Below, piece by piece: positions 48,793 to 57,254 of a stretch of DNA of 64,000 nt. Source of the DNA: an uncultured Clostridia bacterium (GTDB lineage: Bacteria > Bacillota > Clostridia > Oscillospirales > Acutalibacteraceae); the NCBI GenBank assembly GCA_927362715.1, contig CAKMIX010000012.1:1-64000 (forward strand). The letters run 5' to 3'. The notes under the pieces were generated by a model that saw only the letters and a program-made list of their open reading frames with translations, ran no database searches and was not told the origin of the DNA. The position numbers and the translations under genes were made by a program. Position 1 is the stretch's first letter; the number at the start of each line of letters is the position of its first letter.

Positions 48793-49305
48793 ATCAGTAC
48801 CAAAGACCTGCAGCTCAATGAGCAGATTCGCGACCGTGAGGTGCGCCTGATCGGCGAAACCGGCGAGCAGCTGGGGCTAATGTCTGCGCGCGACGCGCTC
48901 AAAAAGGCGGAGGAGAAAAACCTCGACCTTGTGAAGATCGCGCCTACGGCGAAGCCGCCCGTCTGTAAAATTATGGACTACGGCAAGTACCGTTTTGAAA
49001 AGGCCAAGCGCGACAAAGAGGCGCGCAAAAACCAGAAAACGGTCGAGCTCAAGGAGATCCGCCTTTCTCTGAACATTGACACGCATGACTTTGAGACCAA
49101 GGCAAAGCACGCCGAGAAATTTTTGAAGGCGGGCAACAAGGTAAAGGTTTCCATCCGCTTCCGCGGCCGTGAGATGGCGCACCCCGAAATGGGGCACCGC
49201 TCCATGGAAAAATTTGCCGAAGCGTGCAAGGACTTCTCCACGGTCGAAAAGCCCTCTAAGCTGGAAGGCCGTCAGATGCTGATGTTCCTTGCGCCGCTGA
49301 AGTGA
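48793..49305 (+). CDS. infC: Translation initiation factor IF-3
   Basis: A 170-aa two-domain factor that binds the 30S subunit and checks start codons: N-domain from LNEQIRDREVRLIG, linker KAKRDKEARKNQK and C-domain ending MLMFLAPLK. No ATG starts the frame. The GTG at 48784 overlaps the AAGGAG site and the ATT at 48787 is only 2 nt from it, whereas the ATC at 48793 is 8 nt away and gives the usual family start (STKDLQLNEQ). An AUC start, like AUU in other infC genes, would let IF-3 repress its own translation. Confidence 0.92.
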   Translation: MSTKDLQLNEQIRDREVRLIGETGEQLGLMSARDALKKAEEKNLDLVKIAPTAKPPVCKIMDYGKYRFEKAKRDKEARKNQKTVELKEIRLSLNIDTHDFETKAKHAEKFLKAGNKVKVSIRFRGREMAHPEMGHRSMEKFAEACKDFSTVEKPSKLEGRQMLMFLAPLK

Positions 49306-49347
49306 TCGGCGGATTACCTTACATTCATTATTCAGGAGGAATTTGAA

Positions 49348-49545
49348 ATGCCGAAAATCAAGACCCATTCCGGAGCGAAAAAGCGTTTTAAGCTGTCGAA
49401 AAACGGCAAGCCCATCCGCGCGCACGCGAACAAGTCGCACATCCTGACCAAAAAGAGCACCAAGCGCAAGCGCAACCTGCGTAAGACTGCGGTCGCCGAC
49501 ACGACCAACCAAAAGCAGATCAAGCGCCTGATCCCCTATAAATAA
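49348..49545 (+). CDS. rpmI: 50S ribosomal protein L35
   Basis: A 65-aa highly basic protein with the family start [14 protein letters not shown] and end RLIPYK. Full length. It sits between infC and rplT in the conserved order, after the ribosome binding site CAGGAGG. Confidence 0.98.
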   Translation: MPKIKTHSGAKKRFKLSKNGKPIRAHANKSHILTKKSTKRKRNLRKTAVADTTNQKQIKRLIPYK

Positions 49546-49579
49546 GAAGCGCTGCGAATAATACGGAGGTAACAAGGCA

Positions 49580-49936
49580 ATGGCACGAGTAAAAGGCGCG
49601 ATGATGACGCGCAAAAGAAGAAATAAGACCCTGAAGCTCGCAAAGGGGTATTACGGCTCCAAGAGCCGTCTGTTCAAGACCGCAAAGCAGGCGGTCATGA
49701 AGTCCGGGCAGTACGCCTACATCGGCAGAAAGCAGAAGAAACGCGATTTCCGTCGGCTTTGGATTACCCGCATTTCCGCGGCGTGCAAGCTCAACGGCAT
49801 GAACTATTCCACGTTCATCAACGGGCTGAAAAAGGCGGGCGTCGAGCTCAACCGCAAGATGCTTTCCGAGATCGCGATCGCGGATCCCGCTGCGTTTACC
49901 GCCCTGTGCGAGCAGGCAAAAGCGGCGCTTCAATAA
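49580..49936 (+). CDS. rplT: 50S ribosomal protein L20
   Basis: A 118-aa basic protein with the family start [17 protein letters not shown], and the C-terminal domain [23 protein letters not shown]. It assembles early into 50S and is the known repressor of this operon in Firmicutes. The site is CGGAGGT. A terminator follows. Confidence 0.98.
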   Translation: MARVKGAMMTRKRRNKTLKLAKGYYGSKSRLFKTAKQAVMKSGQYAYIGRKQKKRDFRRLWITRISAACKLNGMNYSTFINGLKKAGVELNRKMLSEIAIADPAAFTALCEQAKAALQ

Positions 49937-49940
49937 GCTA

Positions 49941-49979
49941 AAACCACGCCCAGTGTGTACGCGGGGCGTGGTTTCCGTT
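49941..49979 (+). terminator. Terminator after rplT
   Basis: 10-bp stem AAACCACGCC (49941-49950) with GGCGTGGTTT (49965-49974), then CCGTTTT. Confidence 0.85.
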
Positions 49980-50021
49980 TTCAAAGGCTCGGCGAATTTT
50001 GCCGAATTGCTGGGGGAGCGT

Positions 50022-50804
50022 ATGCAGTTTCAGACCATTGCAAGCCGCAAAAATGAGCGTGTGCAGGCGTTTTGCCGCCTGCGCGATACGGCGGCCGAAC
50101 GAAAAAGGACGGGGCTTTTTGTGCTTGAAGGCCTGCGGCTGTGCGCGGACTGCGCCGAAAGCGGGCTTATGATCGAAAGCGTATTTTGTACCGAAGCGGC
50201 AAAAGATAAGGGCGGCGCACGGCTGGAGACGCTGTTTTCCGCCGCCGAAACGGTGTTCCTCATCTCCGACGCAGTCGCCGAAAAGCTCTCGGACACCGTC
50301 TCAACGCAGGGCGTGTTCTGCGTGGCGAAATGCCCGCCGCGCGCGGCGTTCACGGTGCGGCGCGGGGAAAGGTGGCTTGCACTCGATCATATCCAGAACC
50401 CGCAGAACCTCGGCGCCGCCTCCCGCACGGCGGAGGCGCTGGGCGTTACGGGCCTGATCGTTTCCGGCGGGTGCGACCGCTTTAACCCGAAGGCGCTGCG
50501 CGCTTCCATGGGTTCGCTGCTGCGCTTGCCGGTGCTGGAGACGGAGGACCTTGCCGAAACGCTCAAAACGCTCGGCAAAACGGTGCCGACCTATGCCGCC
50601 GTACCGGACGAGACTGCCGTACCTCTGCGGGAAGCGGATTTCTCCGGCGGTGCGGTTCTCGTGGTCGGCAACGAGGGGAACGGGGTGTCCGACGCGGTGC
50701 TCGAAGCGGCTTCGGCGCGCGTCACCATCCCTATGCGCGGCAGGGCGGAGTCGCTCAATGCGGCGGCTGCCGCCGCGATCCTGATGTGGGAAATGATGCA
50801 ATGA
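50022..50804 (+). CDS. TrmH/SpoU-family RNA 2'-O-methyltransferase
   Basis: A 260-aa SPOUT methyltransferase: N-terminal substrate-binding domain (1-100: ASRKNERVQAF) and a C-terminal trefoil-knot domain with DHIQNPQNLGAASRTAEALG, VVGNEGNGVS and IPMRGRAESLNAAAAAAI. Substrate (23S rRNA or tRNA) cannot be fixed. The start at 50022 follows GGGGGAG; the longer frame overlaps the terminator. The stop overlaps dprA as ATGA. Confidence 0.9.
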   Translation: MQFQTIASRKNERVQAFCRLRDTAAERKRTGLFVLEGLRLCADCAESGLMIESVFCTEAAKDKGGARLETLFSAAETVFLISDAVAEKLSDTVSTQGVFCVAKCPPRAAFTVRRGERWLALDHIQNPQNLGAASRTAEALGVTGLIVSGGCDRFNPKALRASMGSLLRLPVLETEDLAETLKTLGKTVPTYAAVPDETAVPLREADFSGGAVLVVGNEGNGVSDAVLEAASARVTIPMRGRAESLNAAAAAAILMWEMMQ

Positions 50805-52027
50805 ATGATGCGGCTTTTTGGATCTGGCTGCTGCGCACGCTCGGGCCGGCGGCAGCCTTGCAGGATCTTCTGCAATATTTCGGATCGGCGCGCGGGCTTT
50901 ACGAGGCGGGCAGCGCCGAATGGCGGCTTTCGGGGCTTTTGACGGCGAAGCAGATCACGGCGCTCACCAAGTTTTCCCCGTCGCAGTCTGCGGACGTGCT
51001 GCGCGACTGTGCGCAAAACGGCTGGAAGATCGTTACGCCGGATTCGATTTTATACCCGAACCGCCTGCGGGAGCTGCGCAATCTGCCGCCCGTGCTGTTT
51101 GTGTGGGGCGACGAGACAGTGCTGCTGCGCGAAGCGCAGGTCGCCGTGGTCGGTACGCGTAAGGCGTCCGCCTACGGACTGCGCGTTACCTCGCTTTTGA
51201 CCGAAGCGCTGGCAAAAAGCGGCATGGTCGTAGTTTCCGGCGGGGCTTTGGGTGTGGACAGTGCCGCGCACGAGGGCGCGCTTCGAGCCGGCGGCAAAAC
51301 GATCGCTGTCCTCGGATGCGGGCTCGGTACGGATTATCTGCGTGAGAACGGCGGGCTTCGGCGGAAGATTGCGCACAGCGGCGCGGTCATCAGCGAATTC
51401 CTCCCCTATGCCCCCGCGTCGCGCACCACTTTCCCGCTGCGCAACCGCGTGATCTCTGCGCTCGCGCCGGGCACCGTGGTCATTGAGGCGGGCGAGCACA
51501 GCGGGTCGCTGATCACGGCGCGCTGCGCCATGGAGCAGGGGCGCGATCTGTTCGCCGTACCGGGCGACGTGATCTCCAGCGCCTTTACCGGCGCGAACCG
51601 CCTGATCCGCGACGGGGCAAAGCCCGTGTTCTCGCCCATGGACGTGTTGGAGGAGTACCTTTACCGTTTTCCCGATGAACTGCACGAAGCCTGCGGGGAG
51701 AAAACGTTCGGAGAGCTGCTTCGCGAGAGCGGGCAGGATACGGCACAAACGCCGCACGCACGCAGCGCAGAGCGGCTGAAAACGGAAAAGGACGGTAAGG
51801 CGCCGCCCGACCCCGGCGCGCCGGGTTCAGAACCGAAAGCCTTGCCTGACGCGCTGAGCGAAAATGCGCGCACGGTGTACCGTGTGCTGGCGCGCGAACC
51901 GAAGCACATCGATGTGCTTTCAGAGGAAGCGGGGCTTCCCGCAGCCGCGTGCCTGGCGGCGCTCACCGAGCTCGAGCTGTACGGCTGCGCAGAGCTTACG
52001 GAAGGCAGAAAATACAGAAAAATATAG
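50801..52027 (+). CDS. dprA: DNA processing protein DprA
   Basis: A 408-aa protein that loads RecA on incoming single-stranded DNA during transformation. It has an N-terminal SAM-like region (1-90), the Rossmann-like core with VVGTRKASAYG, SGGALGVDSAAHEGAL, GCGLGTDYLREN and NRVISALAPGTVVIEAGEHSGSL, then a Pro/Ala linker (about 315-355) and a winged-helix C-terminus. The ATG at 50801 overlaps the previous stop. It lies 12 bp upstream of topA, the common Firmicute pairing. Confidence 0.95.
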   Translation: MNDAAFWIWLLRTLGPAAALQDLLQYFGSARGLYEAGSAEWRLSGLLTAKQITALTKFSPSQSADVLRDCAQNGWKIVTPDSILYPNRLRELRNLPPVLFVWGDETVLLREAQVAVVGTRKASAYGLRVTSLLTEALAKSGMVVVSGGALGVDSAAHEGALRAGGKTIAVLGCGLGTDYLRENGGLRRKIAHSGAVISEFLPYAPASRTTFPLRNRVISALAPGTVVIEAGEHSGSLITARCAMEQGRDLFAVPGDVISSAFTGANRLIRDGAKPVFSPMDVLEEYLYRFPDELHEACGEKTFGELLRESGQDTAQTPHARSAERLKTEKDGKAPPDPGAPGSEPKALPDALSENARTVYRVLAREPKHIDVLSEEAGLPAAACLAALTELELYGCAELTEGRKYRKI

Positions 52028-52039
52028 GAAGGTTTATCT

Positions 52040-54172
52040 ATGGCAGATCTTGTGATCGTAGAGTCGCCCTCCAAGGCGAAAACCATTCAAAAATATCTCG
52101 GAAAAGGGTATAAGGTCACCGCGTCCGTCGGGCACATCCGCGACCTGCCCGCCGCGAAGCTGAGCGTGGATGTCAAACACGATTTCGCGCCGAAATACAC
52201 CATTGTCAAGGGCAAGGAAAAGCTCGTCAAGGAGCTTAAAGCGCTGGTCAAGGACGCCGGCCGCGTGTATCTCGCGACCGACCCGGACCGCGAGGGTGAG
52301 GCGATCTCGTGGCACCTTGCCACGGTGCTGGGGCTTGACTTGGACGAGAAAAACCGCGTCAAGTTCAACGAGATCAATAAATCGGGCGTGCAAAAGGGCA
52401 TGGCGCACCCCGAAAAGATCGACCTGGATTTGGTGGACGCCCAGCAGGCGCGCCGCATTTTAGACCGATTGGTCGGGTATAAGCTCAGCCCGTTCGTATC
52501 GCAGAAGATCCGCCGCGGGCTTTCCGCAGGCCGCGTGCAGTCGGTCGCGCTGCGGCTCATCGTGGACCGCGAGGAAGAGATTCGCGCCTTCGTGCCGGAA
52601 GAATACTGGACGCTCGACGCGAAGTTCACGGCGCCCTCGTCGAAGCGCGCATTTGCCGCCGCCTTTGCGGGCGACGAGACCGGCAAGATCAAAATCGAGA
52701 ACAAGGAACAGTCCGATCTTTATCTCGCACGCTTGCAGGACGCCGCTTACACGGTGGCAAGCGTCAAAAAGGGCACGCGCCGCCGTCAGCCTGCCCCGCC
52801 GTTCACGACCTCCACTTTGCAGCAGGAGGCCTCGCGGAAGCTCGGCTTCCAAGGCAAGCGTACCATGCGCGTCGCGCAGGAGCTTTATGAGGGCGTGGAA
52901 GTCGAGGGCTACGGCGCGATGGGTCTGATCACCTATATGCGTACCGACTCCCTGCGCATTTCCGAGGAATCGCGTGCCGAAGGCAACGCCTATATCGAAC
53001 AGAACTTCGGGAAAGCATATCTGCCCGAAAAGCCGCGGTATTATAAGACCAAGGCGACCGCGCAGGACGGGCACGAGGCGATCCGCCCGACGGTGCCCTC
53101 CCTTACGCCCGAGCAGGCGAAAAAGAACCTTTCCTCCGACCAGTATAAGCTGTATTCCCTCATTTGGAAGCGCTTTATGGCGAGCCTGATGGCGAACTGC
53201 GTGCAGGATACGGTGCGTGCGGAGATCCACGGGGCGAACGAAACGGACGCGGCGGCGGGCAAATACTGCCTGTTCACGGCGGCGGGCTACACCGTGCGCT
53301 TTGACGGCTACACGAAGCTGTACGTCGCGGGGACGGACGAGGAGGAGGAAAGCGCGTCGCAGCTGCCCGAGCTCAAAGCCGGCGACACGCTCAAATTAAA
53401 AGAGCTCGGCGGCAACCAGCACTTCACCCAGCCGCCCGCGCGCTATACGGAAGCGTCGCTTGTCAAAACGCTTGAAGAGACGGGCGTGGGCAGACCCAGC
53501 ACCTATGTCTCCATCGTTTCGACCATCACGGGCCGCGAATACGTCACGCGCGAGCAAAAGCAGCTTAAACCCACGGAACTCGGCGAAGCGGTCACAAAGC
53601 TTTTAAAAGAGCAGTTCCCGAAGATCGTCAACGTAAAATTCACCGCGAATATGGAAAGCGACCTCGACAAGGTCGAGCACGGCGAAGTGGACTATGTGGC
53701 GATGCTGCACACGTTCTACGACGAGTTCGACGAGACCCTGCAAAAGGCGAAGGCGTCCATGGAGGGCGTAAAGATCAAGCTTAAAGAGGATGAGACGAAC
53801 ATCCCCTGCGAAAAATGCGGGCGGATGATGGTCATCAAAACCGGGCGCTACGGCAAATTCCTGGCGTGCCCCGGCTACCCCGAGTGCAAAAACACCAAGC
53901 CACTCGTCATCGAAACGGCGGCGCGCTGCCCGAAGTGCGGCGGCAAGGTGATCCAGAAAAAGAGCAAGCGCGGCTATACCTTCTATGGCTGCGACAATTA
54001 CCCGGACTGCAACTTTATGACCTGGGATGTCCCCACGGACGAGGTCTGTCCGCAGTGCGGCAAATCGCTGTTCAAGCGGCGCGGCGGGCTGCTTGTGTGC
54101 GAGGACGAGGCTTGCGGCTACCAGAAAAAAGCGGAGCGCAAGCGGAAGAAAAAGGACGAAGCGGAGGCGTAA
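52040..54172 (+). CDS. topA: DNA topoisomerase I
   Basis: A 710-aa type IA enzyme relaxing negative supercoils. The Toprim domain starts MADLVIVESPSKAKTI and includes the metal triad region DPDREGEAISWH; the catalytic tyrosine is in TYMRTDSLRIS (about residue 300). The C-terminus has three C4 zinc fingers (CEKCGRMM, CPKCGGKV, CPQCGKSL). Length is normal. The site is AGGAAGG. Three bases separate it from trmFO. Confidence 0.97.
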   Translation: MADLVIVESPSKAKTIQKYLGKGYKVTASVGHIRDLPAAKLSVDVKHDFAPKYTIVKGKEKLVKELKALVKDAGRVYLATDPDREGEAISWHLATVLGLDLDEKNRVKFNEINKSGVQKGMAHPEKIDLDLVDAQQARRILDRLVGYKLSPFVSQKIRRGLSAGRVQSVALRLIVDREEEIRAFVPEEYWTLDAKFTAPSSKRAFAAAFAGDETGKIKIENKEQSDLYLARLQDAAYTVASVKKGTRRRQPAPPFTTSTLQQEASRKLGFQGKRTMRVAQELYEGVEVEGYGAMGLITYMRTDSLRISEESRAEGNAYIEQNFGKAYLPEKPRYYKTKATAQDGHEAIRPTVPSLTPEQAKKNLSSDQYKLYSLIWKRFMASLMANCVQDTVRAEIHGANETDAAAGKYCLFTAAGYTVRFDGYTKLYVAGTDEEEESASQLPELKAGDTLKLKELGGNQHFTQPPARYTEASLVKTLEETGVGRPSTYVSIVSTITGREYVTREQKQLKPTELGEAVTKLLKEQFPKIVNVKFTANMESDLDKVEHGEVDYVAMLHTFYDEFDETLQKAKASMEGVKIKLKEDETNIPCEKCGRMMVIKTGRYGKFLACPGYPECKNTKPLVIETAARCPKCGGKVIQKKSKRGYTFYGCDNYPDCNFMTWDVPTDEVCPQCGKSLFKRRGGLLVCEDEACGYQKKAERKRKKKDEAEA

Positions 54173-54175
54173 CGC

Positions 54176-55492
54176 ATGAAAGCAGCGGTCATCGGCGCGG
54201 GGCTTGCGGGCGTGGAAGCGGCGTGGCAGCTGCAAAAGCGGGGCGTCGCGGTCGAGCTGTATGAAATGAAACCGCAAAAGCGTTCGCCCGCGCACCGCGC
54301 GGACGGCTTTGCGGAGCTTGTGTGCTCGAACTCCTTAAAAGCCGAGCGTGTAAATTCCGCAGCAGGGCTTTTGAAAGCGGAAATGGCGGTATTTTCCTCG
54401 GTTTGCGTGGAAGCGGCGTACCAAACGCGCGTGCCCGCAGGCGGCGCGCTCGCCGTGGACCGCGAGCGGTTCTCCGCGTATATCACCGAAAAGATCGAGG
54501 GCTGCGCGGGCATCACGGTCATTCATAAAGAAGTCACAGAGCTTCCGACGGATGCGGATGTCGTGATCGTCGCCGCCGGTCCCCTTGCGAGCGATGCGCT
54601 CGCCGAAACGATCCGAAAGCTTACGGGCGAAGCGGGTCTTGCGTTTTACGATGCCGCCGCACCCATCGTGACGGCGGAAAGCATTGATTTTTCCGAAGCC
54701 TTCACGCAGTCACGCTATGACCGCGGCGGGGCGGACGATTACATCAACTGCCCGATGAACAAGGCGCAGTACGAGGCGTTTTACGAGGCGATCACCACCG
54801 CCGAACGCGCCGAAACGCACAGCTTTGACGAGCGGCGCGATGTGTATGAGGGCTGCATGCCCATCGAGGCGCTCGCTTCGCGCGGGCGCGACACCATGCG
54901 CTACGGGCCGCTGAAACCCGTGGGGCTTGTGGATCCGAAGACGGGGCACCGCCCATGGGCGAATTTGCAGCTTCGCAAGGAAAATAATGCCGGCACGATG
55001 TATAACCTCGTCGGCTTCCAGACAAATTTGAAATTCGGCGAGCAGAAGCGCGTGTTTTCGATGATCCCCGCACTTGAAAACGCGCAGTTCGTGCGCTACG
55101 GGGTCATGCACCGCAACACGTTTTTGGACTCGCCCCGGCTTTTGTCGGCGGATTTCAGCCTGAAAAGCGACCCGCACATCTTCTTCGCAGGGCAGATCAC
55201 CGGCGTGGAGGGGTATATGGAATCGGCTTCGTCGGGCATTTTGGCGGGGATCAACGCCGCGCGCAGGATCAGCGGAAAAGAAACGCTTGTCCTGCCCGAA
55301 ACGACCATGATGGGTGCGCTCTCAAGGTATATCAGCGATGAAAGCGTCAAGGACTTCCAGCCGATGGGCGCAAATTTCGGCGTGCTGCCCCCGGTAGGCG
55401 TTCGTATCCGCGACAAGGCGGCGCGCTATCAGGCGCTTGCCGACCGCGCGCTTTCGGCACTGCGCGCAGAGAAGGAGAAAATGGGCTTATGA
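54176..55492 (+). CDS. trmFO: Folate-dependent tRNA(U54) methyltransferase TrmFO
   Basis: A 438-aa flavoprotein making ribothymidine 54 in tRNA with methylene-tetrahydrofolate. It has the FAD loop GAGLAGVEAAWQL at the N-terminus, LVCSNSLKAE with the conserved cysteine, QLRKENNAGTMYNLVGFQT, and GQITGVEGYMESASSG near the C-terminus. The order topA-trmFO is conserved in Firmicutes. It overlaps plsX by 4 bp (ATGA). Confidence 0.96.
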   Translation: MKAAVIGAGLAGVEAAWQLQKRGVAVELYEMKPQKRSPAHRADGFAELVCSNSLKAERVNSAAGLLKAEMAVFSSVCVEAAYQTRVPAGGALAVDRERFSAYITEKIEGCAGITVIHKEVTELPTDADVVIVAAGPLASDALAETIRKLTGEAGLAFYDAAAPIVTAESIDFSEAFTQSRYDRGGADDYINCPMNKAQYEAFYEAITTAERAETHSFDERRDVYEGCMPIEALASRGRDTMRYGPLKPVGLVDPKTGHRPWANLQLRKENNAGTMYNLVGFQTNLKFGEQKRVFSMIPALENAQFVRYGVMHRNTFLDSPRLLSADFSLKSDPHIFFAGQITGVEGYMESASSGILAGINAARRISGKETLVLPETTMMGALSRYISDESVKDFQPMGANFGVLPPVGVRIRDKAARYQALADRALSALRAEKEKMGL

Positions 55493-56505
55493 GAATTTTA
55501 GCAGATGCTTTCGGCGGCGACAACGCGCCGTCCGAGATCTTAAAGGGCTGTGCGGCGGCAAGGCGCGCCTACGGCTATGACATCACGCTTGTGGGCGATG
55601 AACAGAAGATCAGAGCCTGCGCCGCGCACGACGGTACGGATATTTCCGGCATGGACATTTTGCACGCAGACGGCGTATTCTCAATGGAGACGCAGCCGAC
55701 CGCGCTTTTGAAAGAGGGCAAGGATACCTCCATGGCGGTGGGGCTTCGCGCACTCGCCGACGGCGCAGGCGATGCGTTCGTTTCGGCGGGCAGTACGGGC
55801 GCGCTGCTCGTGGGCGCGACCTTCCTTGTCAAGCGCATCAAGGGCGTCAAGCGCCCGGCTTTGGGTGCTGTCATGCCGTCTGCGACGACGCCGTTTATTT
55901 TGGTGGACACGGGCGCGAATGCCGAATGCACCGTGCCGATGCTGTGCAGCTTTGCGAAGCTCGGCGACATCTACATGCGTGAGCTTCTCGGCGTAGAAAA
56001 TCCGCGCGTGGGGCTTGCGAACATCGGGGCGGAAGCGACCAAGGGCACAAAACTGCAGATCGAAGCGTATCAAGCGCTCTCCGAGCTGCCCGACATCCAT
56101 TTTACGGGCAACGTCGAGGTGCGCGACATACCCTTCGGCGCGGCGGATGTCGTCGTCGCGGACGGCTTTACGGGCAACGTGATCCTTAAAATGTATGAGG
56201 GCGTCGCCAAAATGATGTCCAATGAGATCAAAGCCATGTTCAAGAAAAATCCGCTGACCATGCTTTCCTACCTCGGCGTAAAGTCCGGCATGGACGGCTT
56301 TCGCAAAAAACTCGACTATAAGCAGTACGGCGGCGCGCCGATCCTCGGCGTGCAAAAGCCGGTCATCAAAGCACACGGCTCGTCCGATGCCTATGCGTTC
56401 CAAAGCGCGCTGCGGCAGGCGGCGGACTGCGTGAACGGCGATGTGACGGGAAAGGTGAAGGAGGCGTTGCAGCGTGAACCGCAATCTGAAAGCGTTGGAG
56501 AATGA
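55489..56505 (+). CDS. plsX: Phosphate acyltransferase PlsX
   Basis: A 338-aa peripheral membrane enzyme converting acyl-ACP to acyl-phosphate for glycerolipid synthesis. Family motifs: ADAFGGDNAPSEILKG at the start, SAGSTGALLVGATF, and VADGFTGNVILKMYEG. It partners with acpP in this window; plsY is not present. Its 3' end overlaps rnc by 32 bp. Confidence 0.96.
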   Translation: MRILADAFGGDNAPSEILKGCAAARRAYGYDITLVGDEQKIRACAAHDGTDISGMDILHADGVFSMETQPTALLKEGKDTSMAVGLRALADGAGDAFVSAGSTGALLVGATFLVKRIKGVKRPALGAVMPSATTPFILVDTGANAECTVPMLCSFAKLGDIYMRELLGVENPRVGLANIGAEATKGTKLQIEAYQALSELPDIHFTGNVEVRDIPFGAADVVVADGFTGNVILKMYEGVAKMMSNEIKAMFKKNPLTMLSYLGVKSGMDGFRKKLDYKQYGGAPILGVQKPVIKAHGSSDAYAFQSALRQAADCVNGDVTGKVKEALQREPQSESVGE

Positions 56506-57151
56506 GCTCGGCTATACGTTTCAAAACCCCGCCCTGCTCGACCGCGCGCTGACCCATTCCTCCTATGCCAACGAGCGCGAAGCTTTAGGCGACAACGAAC
56601 GGCTGGAATTTTTGGGCGACTCGGTGCTGGGCTTCATCACGGCGGAATACCTGTTCTCCGAGCACAAGGGTGTGCCCGAAGGGGAATTGACGCGCCTGCG
56701 CGCCTACGCCGTATGTGAAAAATCGCTGGATGTGTATGCGCGCGAGATCGGTCTCGGCGACTACCTGCTCTTGGGCAAGGGAGAGGAGCGCACGGGCGGG
56801 CGCGAGCGTGCCTCGGTGCTGTCCGATGCGTTTGAGGCGGTCATCGCCGCGATCTATCTTGACGGCGGGATGGAACCCGCAAAAAAATTCGTCCTGCGCT
56901 TTGTGCACCCGTATGTGGAGGCAAAGCCCGTGTTCAAGGACTATAAGACCATGCTGCAGGAGGTCACACAGAAAAATCCCGGCGAGACGCTCGAATATGT
57001 GCTCGTCTCGGAATCGGGCCCCGACCACGACAAGCACTTTGAGGTAGAAGTCCACTTAAACAGCAACGTCATCGGGCGCGGCAGCGGCCCGAGCAAGAAA
57101 AAGGCGGAGCAGGACGCCGCGCGCGAGGCTCTTGCGCTCATGGGGCTATAA
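56474..57151 (+). CDS. rnc: Ribonuclease III
   Basis: A 225-aa double-strand-specific endoribonuclease: catalytic domain with NERLEFLGDSVLGF (about 39-52) and the late DAFEAVIAAIYLD motif, and a C-terminal dsRBD (about 155-225: NPGETLEYVLV, GSGPSKKKAEQDAA). It starts at GTG 56474, supported by AAGGAGG 9 nt upstream inside plsX. The order plsX-rnc-smc-ftsY is a conserved Firmicute cluster. Confidence 0.96.
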   Translation: MNRNLKALENELGYTFQNPALLDRALTHSSYANEREALGDNERLEFLGDSVLGFITAEYLFSEHKGVPEGELTRLRAYAVCEKSLDVYAREIGLGDYLLLGKGEERTGGRERASVLSDAFEAVIAAIYLDGGMEPAKKFVLRFVHPYVEAKPVFKDYKTMLQEVTQKNPGETLEYVLVSESGPDHDKHFEVEVHLNSNVIGRGSGPSKKKAEQDAAREALALMGL

Positions 57152-57175
57152 ACTTCCGAGAAACACGAAAAGGCG

Positions 57176-57204
57176 TTGCAAGCGAAGGCGTTTCGTTGTA
57201 AAAT
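57176..57204 (+). promoter_or_regulatory. Sigma-A promoter of smc-ftsY unit
   Basis: TTGCAA (57176-57181), 17-bp spacer, TAAAAT (57199-57204), 50 bp before smc. Confidence 0.7.
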
Positions 57205-57254
57205 AAAGGGAAACCGGCGTTTTTGAGCGCCGAACGGATAAAGGATACGGATAC

